DNA of 64,000 nucleotides from Prostheceraeus crozeri (lineage: Eukaryota > Platyhelminthes > Polycladida > Euryleptidae), in NCBI GenBank assembly GCA_907163375.1, contig CAJQUW010015597.1:62001-126000 (forward strand), written 5' to 3'. Positions 14,450-26,486 of the stretch are shown in pieces. A program made the translations under genes and the position numbers. Positions within the stretch are counted from its first letter, which is position 1. The number at the start of each line of letters is the position of its first letter. Below the pieces are notes generated by a model. That model was not told where the DNA came from, did no database searches, and worked only from the letters and a program-made list of their open reading frames with translations.

Positions 14450-15720
14450 AAATGGCTGTACTTACGTAAAGTAGAGTACAGATGCGAGTTTGTGTAGAGG
14501 GTGAAGGAGAAAACCAAAGAAGAACGCGAGATCAGCTGGGATGAAGATAGCAGAAATATCTGAAAGTAGACAAAGATATGTCGTGTGGGACCTATGGGAA
14601 TGTGAGACCAAAGAAGTCGGAAAGCTGGTGACTGAACTAGAATGTGAAGGATTCTATTAATTGAAAGAGATCAGAAGATCGGAGACTTAAGGATAAGCAA
14701 AGATACTATGCGGGATAGTGTGGGTAGTAACTACAGATGAATCACTCCCACATCCGATCTGTTGAAGATCTGGGAGCGGATAATCGATTGAAGACTGGAA
14801 TCAGGTATCAACATTTCCCGAAAACAGTTTGGCTTCATGTAGGGGCGGAGCACAGCCTCCCGACCTTTGCGGTAAGATTTGATTGAGAAGGACAAGGGCC
14901 ACTCCACAATTTATCTTTGAAAAGGTATATGTCAGATGCCGAGCATTAGTCTGGAACTGCCTGAGAGAAATGGTGATATAGAAAAAGTACTTTGGCTAAT
15001 TTAAAATGTGCATGAAATCTACAAAACATTTGGAAGCTGCACTACTAGTGATGCTGACACCTGCGTGACATTCGGCATGCATCAATGGTCGGCCATTAAC
15101 CCATTACTCTTCTTTATGGACTCCTCGTCTGCCTTTGGTGACATGGTCGTAGTTGTGAAACCAGACTTAAAGGCTGAAATGAAGAAAAGGAGAATGACTA
15201 GAAAACCATGGCATGCGAGTAAACAGGTGGAAGGTTCGGTGTTTGAGCATAGAAAGAGAAATTACAATCGAAACAATCGCAGGAAATTATGATGAACAAA
15301 GCAAAAAGACGGAGGATAGAATATAGAACATAACGAAGGGCACACTCTGGATGAAATAATTGGAAAATGTAATAATTGTAATAATAGGCGTAAGAAAGTA
15401 TCAACGAAATTGGAAGGAGATCTTAAAGTCGATGGTCAGACGAGGCTAAGATGGAGGGAGCAATGATGAAGATGCTATAGTTCTCGTTAGGGTCCTAAGC
15501 AAAGAAGAAAGAGATAAGAAGTCAGATGGTGAGAGCCGTTTAAGGTGGAAGAGTTGATAGGGCACCTTAAGAAGAAATGCTGCAATGGTAAGGACAGTTT
15601 GGGATAGGAGTCTGCTGGTTGGCAAGTAATGTTGATGAAGTCTGATGAAGATAATTTGCAGTAGCCCACCGTCCCATAAAGACCACCACTGTTGTGAGCA
15701 TAGTATCCTTTTAATTGACA
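14450..15720 (+). pseudogene. decayed RTE-like non-LTR retrotransposon (RT remnant)
   Basis: Broken plus-strand translation carries reverse-transcriptase landmarks in the expected order for RTE-type LINEs. A KIWERIID segment with an ISRKQFGFM segment just after lies at about 14765-14850 (the known family reads WERI..RL followed by QFGFMxGRST). Then comes a segment matching the HQGSALNPLLF box, here HQWSAINPLLFFMD, at about 15080-15120. RLRW segments typical of the C-terminal tail occur at about 15440 and 15540. The usual YADD/FADD catalytic box is not intact, and many stops and frameshifts separate the pieces. It is a dead copy. A second, better preserved LINE fragment of related type lies at 61.6-62.3 kb. 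Confidence 0.6.
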
Positions 15721-18700
15721 ATTTCTGTTTTTCACTTTTATGTTGATTTGAGTTGAAGAACGTGAAGCAAACAGCTTATCCCATTTACTGGAAGTTACGA
15801 TGAATACTGGCTCATAATAATTGATGTTCTTAAGCCTTTATTCAACGTTTTTATTGACCGCTTGTAGACCCTCCAGATCAATTTTCGAGCTGATATCGTG
15901 GACCTTAGATGTCATTGTTCTGCCAGTTCATAGAATCCGTAGAAACTTTTTTGCACTGAATGTTAGAAGAATTGATTTGTCTTTTAAAAACCGCTATGGT
16001 TTTGCTGAAAGCGTTGATGGCCAGCTCAAAGGAATGAACGGTTAATTGTTGGTCTAATTCGTCTTTAAATACTTAGACTGTGATAGATCCACTATCATTG
16101 ATGAAACATACTCTAAAAGATTTTCAGAAATAGTTACCCGTCTAGTGTCACCGTGAAATCATTTTAAGGCTATTGAAATTAATAGCATAAAGTTAACACT
16201 ATTCCTAATTAAGGTTATTATTGATTGGAACGGCGTGAATTCTTTTCTAACTCGTCAATTAGCAGCGACATCTGTCAACAGCACTGACGTGAATGTCGTA
16301 GCTTAAGGCCAAAATATTGGAGAAAATTGAACCTTTAATACGATCAGCATTTACACAAGCGTAGTTTTTTTCTCTAAAGAAGTTTTTCGATACACTTTTG
16401 AATAAAATATTTCTACTACTTCAAAATCTGTCTTCTATCCTCTTCTCCCTCCCCTCTTAATTTCAATCTGCCTAATTTCCTTTTCTTCGCCCGCTTCTTG
16501 CCACCGACACCTCTCTCAGAAATCTTCTAATCTTGTAAACTCCATTGCGAATCACCTCACTGGGTTAATTAAAAGCGTGTTAGGCGCATGTTTCCCGCAA
16601 GTTCATGAATGCAAAGGAGACATCGATCCATGCTCAAATGAAGCGAGCTATCAACGCGCCTGAAGGCGTGCTGAGCGGCAATAAAGTCAAACATGAGGCA
16701 ATAGCAGATGGCAGTCCCGGATCATTTTTGTGTCAATGCGAATGAAATTTTCGGCTACCCAGAGCCGTCAGTTAGGAATTTTTGTTCCTCCCTCATTCCT
16801 GACTGAAATCCCAAGTCGGATCAGTATTGTCATGGCATGACCGAAGCCGTCTCGTCAACGACAATCATTCCTGGGAAATTCGTCGCCAAAACTGTTGTTG
16901 ACCGCGAGTTTTGAGTTGGCTTTTGTGTACGTCACGCGATACTTTGGTCTTCCAACGCAGAAAATCTTGACTTAATTCTGGGAGAGATGACCCGACAACC
17001 AGGAAAGACACTCCTTCGACTCCTGAGAGGAATTCGTAGGGAAAGATCGTCGGTAGACTTTCATATGCTCATTGACTTGGGTGTAAGGTTCCCAAGCCAC
17101 TGACTCAATTTAATAACCTTGCTGATGGAAATTTGAGACAGTACCACTGAATTTGTCGCTCTTAATTGTTATGCAATTCACTAACCGTAACTCATTAATT
17201 CTCAACCACCTAGTTTTCACTTCTACTGCTCAATTGAAGCAGTTGCGGATAAATCAAAAGACAAATATAATCCTGGGGAAGTCGTCATGAACATTAGTTT
17301 TCTTAGCTAATTTCTGTCAACGCTAGGCGTGGATTAACTGATCCCGCATTTGCGAGCTATGATGGATCGCTAAATAGGCTATAGATTCTGATTAAATTGA
17401 CTTTGGCGTCAAATTATCATTAATTGCTTTTCTATGTCAGGAGTTATTTTCATTGTCAGGCTTGATGTAGTCTGAGAATTTCGTATATGATACTTGTATT
17501 CCGTATCACCATAATTTATCAAAACTATGTGTCTATTTTTTGTGTTATAAATGGCAAACTTCGTGTTGTTCTTCAACAAAAATTATAAACGGAAAATTCA
17601 TAGACTTTCACAATCAAAGAAATTTTGGCAAAAATTATAGGCCAGCATGCTGTACGAACGATGGATATTGGTCGCAAAGTGCTTTCCCAAGCGATGCGAG
17701 TCGATTCAATTCGCTCCGTCGCAATCTTGATGTTCATAGTGCGTACGTAATGTCCGGAAGTAATGTACTTGTACTTGTTGCCTACGGTTAATGGCTACAC
17801 AATAAAAAAAGGAATTCTGTCAAAAGTTGTCAGTTCTTTCTGTTTTTAGTTCGACAACCAAAACATATTCAGAAGCAAAGATCCTGTAATGTTAAGCGAA
17901 CACATAATATTTTCGTATTACGTCCAAAAAAGTATAATAAGTTACTGTAACACATTCATTTGTAATTATCACCACATAAATTTCGTGTTGAGAAATACAT
18001 ATGCAGTTTCCGTTTTTTCTGATTCAAGGGTGCAGAATCTACAAGTATTCAAGCATACAATTCCTTCTTGGTAGCACTACATCTGCTCGGATTGTGTCCT
18101 AGTCACACAGACTTATTGTGTACATGTGATGATTTGAGATTTTCTATGAGATTTAGCAACTCAGTTGAATTACGATATCATAATGAAATAATGAAAGAGA
18201 CATAGTCAACAATAGCCATGATCATCAATTCAACGAGAAAGTCTGTTTCTTTATTCTTCCCTTCCCTTTGTACCTCTGATCCTCGTAATGAATACACTGT
18301 CTCTTGTTCAGCAATAGATTTTATCATTGCAGTCATCATTTTTACTTAAGGATTTTCATTCTGAAACACATTTTTATATGGAGGATGATGACATCAATAC
18401 AAAGAGAAGCGTTTAAAGACAAGAAAAGAACCTGCGGCTGGAGGAATAGTCTTCGACATAACACATTAATTCATTTGCATTGCGAATGCAGTTTAGTAGA
18501 AATGATGAGTCCCAGAATTCCACCTAAACTACAAATGGGCGTGTATGGTGGGATGATTGAAGTTATCGAAGCATTTGATTTTTCATTGTTAGAAACCTCA
18601 ATATTATTTTAAAACTGTCCGGTTGTGCGAAAATTCATATTGGATCACTTCGTATAGTCATAGCATACTCGCGCATACAAATGCGTATTGAAGCATGTTA

Positions 18701-19760
18701 GACTACATGTATTCCAATGGCTATCGAAGCACATTCAAGTAAAGAAATGCATGCCGAAACATGTTCGAGCATACCTATAATGAAGAACGACATATTTATA
18801 ATTCCTGCATTTGTTTAGAATGCATGCGGTGAAATGCGAAGGGGGTGACAAAACTGCTTTAGACTAGTCGTACTTTCTTTTATGATGCAGGCCCTATTTT
18901 CTATGGACTTTTCAAATCTGACCGCTGGTAAGTACGAATGGTCTAACATTGAAGTAATACACTAAGATCGATTTCTTTTATGTCAGAAACGCTGATATGA
19001 TCCTGGCTGTTCGCGTTACAATCACTTCACTGAAAGATCTTATAAACATGCAAGTTCGCAAAGAGAAGAGTTAACTCTCAGAAAGCCATATGCATGTGCT
19101 GTCATACTTCTATTGCAAAAGTCAAAAGAATCTCTTTTCCTTTTTACCTTTGATTCCATAGTTAGCGACCTTTGAACTTAGCATTCTTAGATTCTCCACC
19201 CCTTCATTATTTATGCATTGGTTCGCATTTCTCAAATACCGTTGAGTACAAAATTGAAACAAAATTGTCTCTAACAAGTCAAATCGCATCTGTTTCATCT
19301 TGATTAATGCAATTTCTTATTCGACAATATTGTAGCATATGATGACATGTCGAAGAGTTTAGCAGTTCATTATTTCAAATATTTTGTATCATTATCGAAT
19401 ACGCACTTACTCGTTTTCAATTCCGGCTCTGCCAATTTTATCAGTTTAATTGACAACTAATTTGTGATTTTGACTATGGCTTCACACATTCAAGTTAACA
19501 TGCTAATATGATTGATCCAAGAGATCTCCTACTTTTATATTCATTGCTTGTATCCTAATACGCAAGTCATTAAGTCATCAGCGGCAGAGTATAAGATGGA
19601 TTCCCTGTCAAAATTATTTAATGAAAACGAAGAAAGCCAAACCAATTTTTGCATTGCAACTTTTAAAGCAGTTTAAGTATATGAGTGGCTTTAAGTATAA
19701 ATACGCTGTGAATCTTCAGAAAATCACTATGTACTGCAACTGCCGAAACAGATTGACTAA
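15721..19760. other. non-coding stretch with a mildly CpG-rich part
   Basis: No gene recognised. About 16600-17060 is richer in CG dinucleotides than its surroundings and has several TGACG/ACGTCA-like motifs, which could mark a conserved non-coding element. About 18650-18800 carries degenerate repeats of a CGAAGCATGTT-like motif. At about 16000 a short NRYGFAE plus GMNG peptide superficially resembles RRM1, but it ends at once in a stop and lacks good splice sites. Confidence 0.35.
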
Positions 19761-19822
19761 GCTACAAGGCTATATCTAGCAGGTTATAAATGCTATAAGG
19801 CTATATCTAGCAGGTTATAAAT
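19761..19822 (+). repeat. tandem duplication, 31 bp x 2
   Basis: Two head-to-tail copies of a 31-bp unit beginning GCTA(C/T)AAGGCTATATC, with a single C/T difference. Such near identity suggests a recent slippage event. Confidence 0.9.
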
Positions 19823-22270
19823 GGTGAACATAGGTCTATTCAGTGATATATACCGGATGAAATGTATGCATTTTTTCGAAGGTTTTTGTGACTGTTGGTA
19901 TGTAGCATTGCTTTGTGAGTATTGCACCATACAAATTAATGCAACAGCTGTTGACTGTTGAGTCAGATAAGCGCATTCTCCAGGATTACTTCAGAAAATT
20001 TCAGATGACTGTCAGACTTAATATCCTCAGGAAAATTATAGACATGTAGAAATTGATTTTTGAATTTCTGATATCAAGAAATACAATGCAATGGTATAGA
20101 ATACAAGCAAAGTATCGAGCTAAGAGAGGAGATTCAAGTATCATTGTGTCTGTGTCTCCTGTCAATTATTGCTATGATGATGAACAAGACGAGTAGTTTC
20201 TATCAGAGTTAAAGTTGCTATGTATCAACTTTATGCATCTTCAAAACAACTTCATTAAGTTGTGATTACATGCAATCAATATCTTGTTCATTCTTTTCTT
20301 CTGAAACACAATTACTTTTCTCATATTCAAATTTGAAAATCACAGCTGGCTTCTATTGTTATTTTTACTCACAAACGGATCCGTTCAATTTTCCACGCAT
20401 TGGTAAGCAACCCTTCTTGAAATATGAAATGCGGCAGCATGAATCTGCAAGAAACCATAAATGCAAAATACACGAAGCAGTGAAATATCACACAAAGGTA
20501 AATAATGCATTGCTGAACGTATAGCAATGCAGGTCTGTGGTTCACCGGTGTAGAAATGTAAAACAATGCGGTAGATGTAAGGTGCAGATTTTTTATTGCT
20601 AAAATGGCATAAGGCAGTTGCAGAGTTGTTTGTTAAAATCAGCAATATCCAATACGCCCTGTGTTTAATAGAACGTTGGTGTCAAGAAATTTGAGGTTTT
20701 GATTTTACTCGCAGACATGATGTTAGCATACTGATTTACACCGTAGTCTATGATCAACTGCTATTCCGAAAGCTTCCGCTATCTTACCTTTTAGCTTTTA
20801 GTACAATTTCATTTTAAAACGCATTGGTGTCTACAAAATTAGTAGGAACGTAAGGTCTCATGGTGACAGGGCCGGGAACCTCCGGAAACATACACATATC
20901 TTTTTTATTTACTTTTTTTCACTTGATTTTGTAAATGCCAAAAAAGGAGAGCTATACTTCTTCCTGTTAATATGAAACGCATTCCGCATGCAGTGATTGT
21001 TTAATAAAGCTATAAGAAATTTGTAAGCCTCAAGAAGGAAAAGTCCTAACTGTTCCATTTACAGAATACCATCACATGCTGTTCTCAAAGGAAGAATTGA
21101 ACGGTACTTTTCCTAACAGTTCTAAAACACCGAACAGAATGGTACCATTCCATATCCTTCTCAAAAGAACGGAACGGTTCCTCCATTTCTGATTCACATG
21201 TCGGATTTGTGGCGAGATATTTGTAATTTACGTCTATCTGAAGTATAACAGGAGAATTCTAGCCGTTTCTCGATGATCTGTTTCCATTTCGATGGAAATT
21301 ACAAAAATTTTATCAAAGCAATATATGCATGAGCGACACTTTATTCATCATATGCTGTTATTACCTGACATTCAGTAAAACAATCTCATTTTCTCTTGAA
21401 GTGATTTCAACAAATGCTGCACATTGCGAATCTCGTAAACAAAGTTTCTTTTGTGGCGCTGTTTTCTCATCCGTTTGTGATCCACTATAAAAGAATATTT
21501 ATTCCTCTTCGACAAAGTTGCATAGATGTGGCTAAACAAGTGTTTTCAAACAAGAATCAATTTATGTGAATAATTAAATTCTATAATAGAATATTAGCCG
21601 ACAGGCGACAGTACTTTCTTTTGTTCTTTACTAGTCCACATCTATCTCGATTAGCAAGTAACTCCTGACGTGGCCTGTGACTATCTTTCAATTTCATTCA
21701 TCTTTCATCCATCTTTATCTCTCCTGTTGTTTCTTTTGTTTCACTGAAAAACATTTATTTTCCCCTTGGATACTCATTAAAGCTCTTCCTTACCCTTGCC
21801 ACTCTTCTGTCCCGATCTATTCATCGTCAACCTGGTGACTGATGAGGACGCGAACCGGACTCTAAAACGTTTGCAGAAAGATATAATAGTAAGGTTTGGG
21901 TGCACCAAAGTCTGTCCCGCCTCCAGCTTCTCTCTATTGTTCGTTCGCCTGACTAGCCTGTCACTTACTATCGGCTCCACGTTGTCAAGGGTGAAGCCTG
22001 GCCGCTTCCTGTTTCTTGTTAGGAGATGGAAGGAGGGAAAGTCTCGGGGAGCAATTTTGAGGCACTGAAATATTCACCGTGTAGGCGATCTTGATGCCAT
22101 GTCACACGAGTGAAATGGACGGATGTAGCTTTGTTTGTCGGAGTGCATATTTGATTTCCTTCCCAAATGGACGAGCAGCCCTCGAAAGTGGCTTACGTCA
22201 TCTCACTGCAGTTGTCAAATAAGTCAACCATCTCATCATAACCTCAACCCGTCTCCCACTTCCTTTGCAG
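19823..22270. other. presumed intron upstream of the linker exon
   Basis: No gene recognised. About 21030-21190 contains dispersed variants of a GAACGGTAC/GAACGGAACGG motif. About 21780-22060 is relatively GC-rich, with a 90-codon chance ORF that has no recognisable domain. The stretch ends in the pyrimidine-rich acceptor CTTCCTTTGCAG of the exon at 22271. Confidence 0.4.
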
Positions 22271-22325
22271 GTTGCTTTGGCGACAGGCCTCTCAGCCGCA
22301 GCCCAACAGAAGTTGGACACCAGCA
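22271..22325 (+). CDS. TIA-1/TIAR/Rox8-like RNA-binding protein, exon for RRM1 end and linker
   Basis: This small exon of 55 bp follows a CTTCCTTTGCAG acceptor and ends at a consensus GTGAGT donor. It encodes VALATGLSAAAQQKLDTS plus the first base of a Lys codon completed by the exon at 28981, giving QQKLDTSK-HFHIFVGDL. This matches the known family arrangement, where a VNWAT...QKKDTS linker follows RRM1 and runs directly into the second RRM. The start phase is 0. The upstream part (VALATGL) is diverged from the family VNWAT core, so the acceptor choice is less certain than the donor. The preceding RRM1 exon(s) were not found in the window. Confidence 0.8.
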
Positions 22326-22778
22326 GTGAGTTATTTGATGGAAGTACATTATTTGTTGTTGTTTCTGACCTTCATCAATTGTTTAATATAAGAATATTCA
22401 CGTCCTTTCATTCTTGCATACAAACGTGATAAGAAAACTGTTACTAAATTTCACAGACAGTCATTAATTGTCTGAAATTATGGATAATCTTGCCATTTCG
22501 ACGGAAACGTAGAGTGGGCTTTCAACAACTGGCGGAGGACTCGGTCGTCAAAATTGCGATGTATCACACTCGTTTCGAAAAAACCATATAAAAAAATGCA
22601 AATCAATGTTCCGAACGCGTACCTAACATCTAATTCTAATTTTCAGTTTGTACTCGACATTGACCGTTATTACTTTTGTTCTCTCTACATCAGACATCAC
22701 ATCTTGAAACCATCGGTAACTCAGAACCAGTTTGTACTTAAAAAAAGGCCTGACTTTAAGCCACTTGTGATTGCGAGT

Positions 22779-23008
22779 TAACATTGATATTATTGATTTG
22801 CCTTTATCGAAGCGCATGACAGAACTGTGCACTTTTGCCTCCTTAAACCTTAAAGGATCGAAGAAAAACGTAAAAAGGAATAGTACTTTTCATCGCGTAT
22901 AGGTTTACTGACTTATTTCTTCTAAATTTTTAGTGTGAAATTGAGAAGTAGAAAGCACTTCTAAATGGCATCATCATTTTTGTCGCTGATTGCAAAGTTT
23001 AAACTGCA
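22779..23008 (+). repeat. direct repeat copy 1 (short form)
   Basis: Its sequence, from AACATTGATATTATTGATTT to the GCAAAGTTTAAACTGC region, is repeated in the same orientation at 24121-24447 with a few scattered differences. This copy lacks a block of about 100 bp that is present in the second copy just before AAATTTTTAGTGTGAAATTG. Confidence 0.85.
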
Positions 23009-24120
23009 GTTGATAGAGATAGCTTGGATTATCTATTCTATGGCTTGTTTTTTTCATTATTTTTCAAATTAAATTGATTATAATTGCCTAATATGCATTC
23101 ATGCGTGCATTATGTCATGAACATATCGCACAATCCGTTTAAGGATTTCCTTCAAGTTACTGAACCCCAGCCTGCTGTCTCAGTTTCCGAAAAATGTAGA
23201 CGTGTGCAAGTTAAGTCAAGTCACAGAATTAGATTGTTTAAGCGCATCACTTTGATAGAAGTGCAAACTGATTCAAAGCGATGGCACATGCAGGAACTTG
23301 CTAAGTGGGCAAAAAGAAATTTTTAATTCTTTGCAGAGATAGGCAAACATTTGTGTGCCGCTTACGGATTGCTGTGTGAATTCCTTCAAAATGTTCCGAT
23401 CGCCACGATTTCTTCAGATTCGAAGAATTCCGATCATTGCATAAAAGCTTTCTCGATAATGTTGGGCCCTACTGATCGTTATTAAAAAGCTAGCAGGCGC
23501 ACGAAAAGACGTTCACAAACTTCTCTGTAGAACTTGACATCATCTGTGTCTCTTTGCTGTGTGATCTGTTCGATAACAGACACTGAAACTTCGCACAACT
23601 TGTCTTGTTTAACTTTGAACTGGCTGCTTATTGTTCGATTGCTATGGTATTATATCAGCAGATTGTGCCATTTCACTAGCATTACATGTTTCAATGTTTC
23701 CTTTCTAGTCCAGCAAAAGATGAGACGACCTGTCTAATTCTGTGAGTCAAGTAGTCAAGTATTTACAAGAAAAATTGATTCCCAGCAATAGTAACTGTTG
23801 ATGTTTCTTGGGTGCATCACAAATTCATGAATAAAAAATAGTTGAAGATTCCAATAATAAGTATTGCATCGCGTCTGACTTTCATTGTGGAGAATTCATT
23901 TAAGAAAGGCAATGACCTTGATTTATCGATGCTTTCCAAAAAGTGAACCCGCCAAAAGACGTTTGTTCGCCGGCTACTGAAGCACAACTGCAGATATGTG
24001 GTGCTTGAATAAAAAGTGTTGGTGACCTCAATTTGACTTGCTACAGACGCTTGCGCTGAAGTTCTATATAAGGAGGCAGCTGCAACATCTGCTTTCAGAT
24101 TGAGAGTAAAAAAATAGTGC

Positions 24121-24447
24121 TAACATTGTTATTGTTGATTTGCCTTTATCGAAGCTCATGACAGAACATGTGCACATGCCTCCTTAAAGGAACGAAGAAA
24201 AAGCGTAAAAGTATTAGTACTTTTCATCGCGTATATATTTACTTGCTTATTTTTTGTAAATAAGAACTTTCTCATCTTCTCAATTGTGGTCTGCCGATTG
24301 CGTGGTGAAACAGCTGTAGATGCAAATAGAAAGCCGAATGTTACTCGTACCATTCTTCGTTAAATTTTTAGTGTGAAATTGAGAAATAGAAAACAATTCT
24401 AAATGGCATCATCATTTTTGTCGCTGATTGCAAAGTTTGAACTACAA
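24121..24447 (+). repeat. direct repeat copy 2 (long form)
   Basis: This is the second copy of the 22779 repeat, about 1.35 kb downstream. The outer parts align closely with copy 1. About 100 bp at roughly 24260-24362 has no counterpart there, so either copy 1 lost it or copy 2 gained an insertion. Confidence 0.85.
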
Positions 24448-25084
24448 AGAGAATTGCACTAATTATAGCATTTGTCTATTTTAGATTAAAGATGTGAAAG
24501 ATTAACCGACCTTTTTCCAGTCAGCGACACAAGTTTTCTGGCGGTATCCTCTAGTTGTTATAAGAAGTAATTATTAAGCGGCAATCAAAATGTGTGTTAC
24601 GACAATTGGAGCGAAAATGACTTAAACATTATCGGAGCCTCTAAATAATCACTTTGTTCGAACTGCTTTTGAGTCAAAGATTTTTTTTAATTTCTCGACA
24701 AGGACTACTTGATGATCTAAGAGGTCAGCTTGAGATCAATATTGATTCAGTTTTAAATGCTATCAAGCTGGATTGGTTTCACGAATGTCTTTCAAATCAG
24801 GATCAAGTAATCAAGTTGCTTTAGAAAAATATTTGTCACTACTATAACTCAAACATCCGTAGTGACTGAATAATCAACGTGATAAATTTTGCGTATCACT
24901 TCAGAGGTTTTTATGAAAACATTCTCCTGATTCTACGTCTATCTTTATTTATCCACTTTCGTTCCTAGTGAATCTGACAAAATGATATAAAACGTTATCT
25001 TAGAAATTCCGGAATGTTGAAAAAATCTTGAATCGACGATAGCATTTCAGTGACATCATGAGTTATCGTTTATTTTATTTAGTG

Positions 25085-25435
25085 TTTCAATAAATCATCG
25101 ACCTTATCTCCTTTCTCCTCGTCAATTCCATCCTGGCGAACACACTGATGACCAGTTAGATATCCGGTTCGACCGCGAACTTTCTATCTTCTCAACATGA
25201 AAATGCAGAATAACCGAACTGCCATCCGCGCAGAATTGTCGAAACTACGAAGCTCGCTTTTCCCGTCTATCGGCAGTCACAGCTCGCTTGATCCGCCCCC
25301 CGGGGTTTCACTCGAACGCAGATCCCCATCGCGCCCCATCAAACACGGCGTCAAATTGATGACGTTCTGCTCGTTGTCTACGACATGACCTGTCGACTTC
25401 ATCACGCGGTCACGAAGATAGAAAAACAACGAAGA
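25085..25435. promoter_or_regulatory. CpG-rich intronic patch, possible regulatory element
   Basis: The composition differs sharply from the AT-rich intron around it, with many CG dinucleotides, a CCGCCCCCCGGGG segment and a TTGATGACGTT (CRE half-site-like) motif near 25357-25367. A 63-codon ORF at 25197-25388 crosses it, but the peptide (MKMQNNRTAIRAELSKLRSS...) matches no family I know. It could be an internal promoter, an enhancer or an unrecognised exon. I infer regulatory potential from composition only. Confidence 0.25.
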
Positions 25436-26183
25436 AAAACGAAACAGTAAATGAAGCGATGAAGGAACTTGAGAAAAGAGCAGAAAGAATAATCAAAACT
25501 GGAAGCACTCAACATTGAAAATATTTATTGGTCGGTTGAATCTGCTCCAACATTTGCACTTATTTATTTTCAATTTTTGATGTCCAGAGATGTTTTCGTC
25601 ATAATTGAATAAATAGTAGAGACTCCAGGTGCTCTTCAGCCAGCATCAGTTGAGAATTGCTAAAGCGCAACAATTCACTAGCTAATTATTAATATCCGTA
25701 CAATTTATAACTGATGCAAACTACATCTAACTCGTATCTAATGACAATACGATAAAAATGCAAGATAGGCCTAATTTTCAATAACGGTTAAGGTTGTCCT
25801 GAGAATGATTCATTTTTAGCGTTCAGTATTGTCTGACAAAATAGTCAGAAATGACATGATTGTCATGCTCTGTCATTGATAGCATCATCATTGATAATTC
25901 AGATAAAAGCTTCAGGAGGAATGGTAATTTTCACAGTGATATATATATAATGATCCATTGGGTTGAAAATTATTTACTTATAACTAATATACCGGGTGCC
26001 TGAAATTTCTAGGATTGGCATGCGGTAAATGCAAACGAAAACGCTTTAGTATCACGAAGGATTTCTCCCTTAGAACTTAAAGTACGAGTGCGAGCGCCAT
26101 AAAAGGAAACCTTCGTTAATACTAGCTACTGCGTGTATATCTCTCATTGATTATCGAATACGCTGTCTTATTATTCTACAAAT

Positions 26184-26486
26184 GATGAAATGAGAGCCAA
26201 AGCTGCAATATTACATTTAGCTAAGTATTACATTCTTTTTCTTATTCACTCAATAAGCTGGCTGTCACAGCTAGCTTCAGGGGAGCAAAGGCTTAGAAAA
26301 TCTCAGTTCGTATGATTTTCAGAAATTCTAAAAAGTCTATGGCAGATTTGGCAATACATGGAAGGATCATAGCACTGCAAAGGCGGTTCCCACCGCATCC
26401 GCTAGCAACCATGATAGCTTAATTTCAAGATCATATCAGCTAGTCATGTATTCTCTAGCAAACTGCTAACAATCGTGGTCAGTCAG
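26184..26486 (-). repeat. dispersed repeat, inverted relative to the copy at 61.28 kb
   Basis: The reverse complement of this block aligns over about 300 bp, with few gaps, to 61279-61573. Shared words include GTTTGCTAGAGAATACA, TGGGAACCGCCTTTGCAGTG and TTTGGCTCTCATTTCATC. Similarity ends abruptly at both sides, as expected of a transposed unit or MITE/SINE-like element. No coding capacity was seen, and no TSD was defined at this copy. Confidence 0.85.

Noticed and set aside
15821-16045. Peptide NRYGFAESVDGQLKGMNG resembling an RRM1 RNP1 segment
   Set aside because: The spacing between the RNP1-like and MNG parts is about seven residues too short, a stop follows at once, and no good donor is present.
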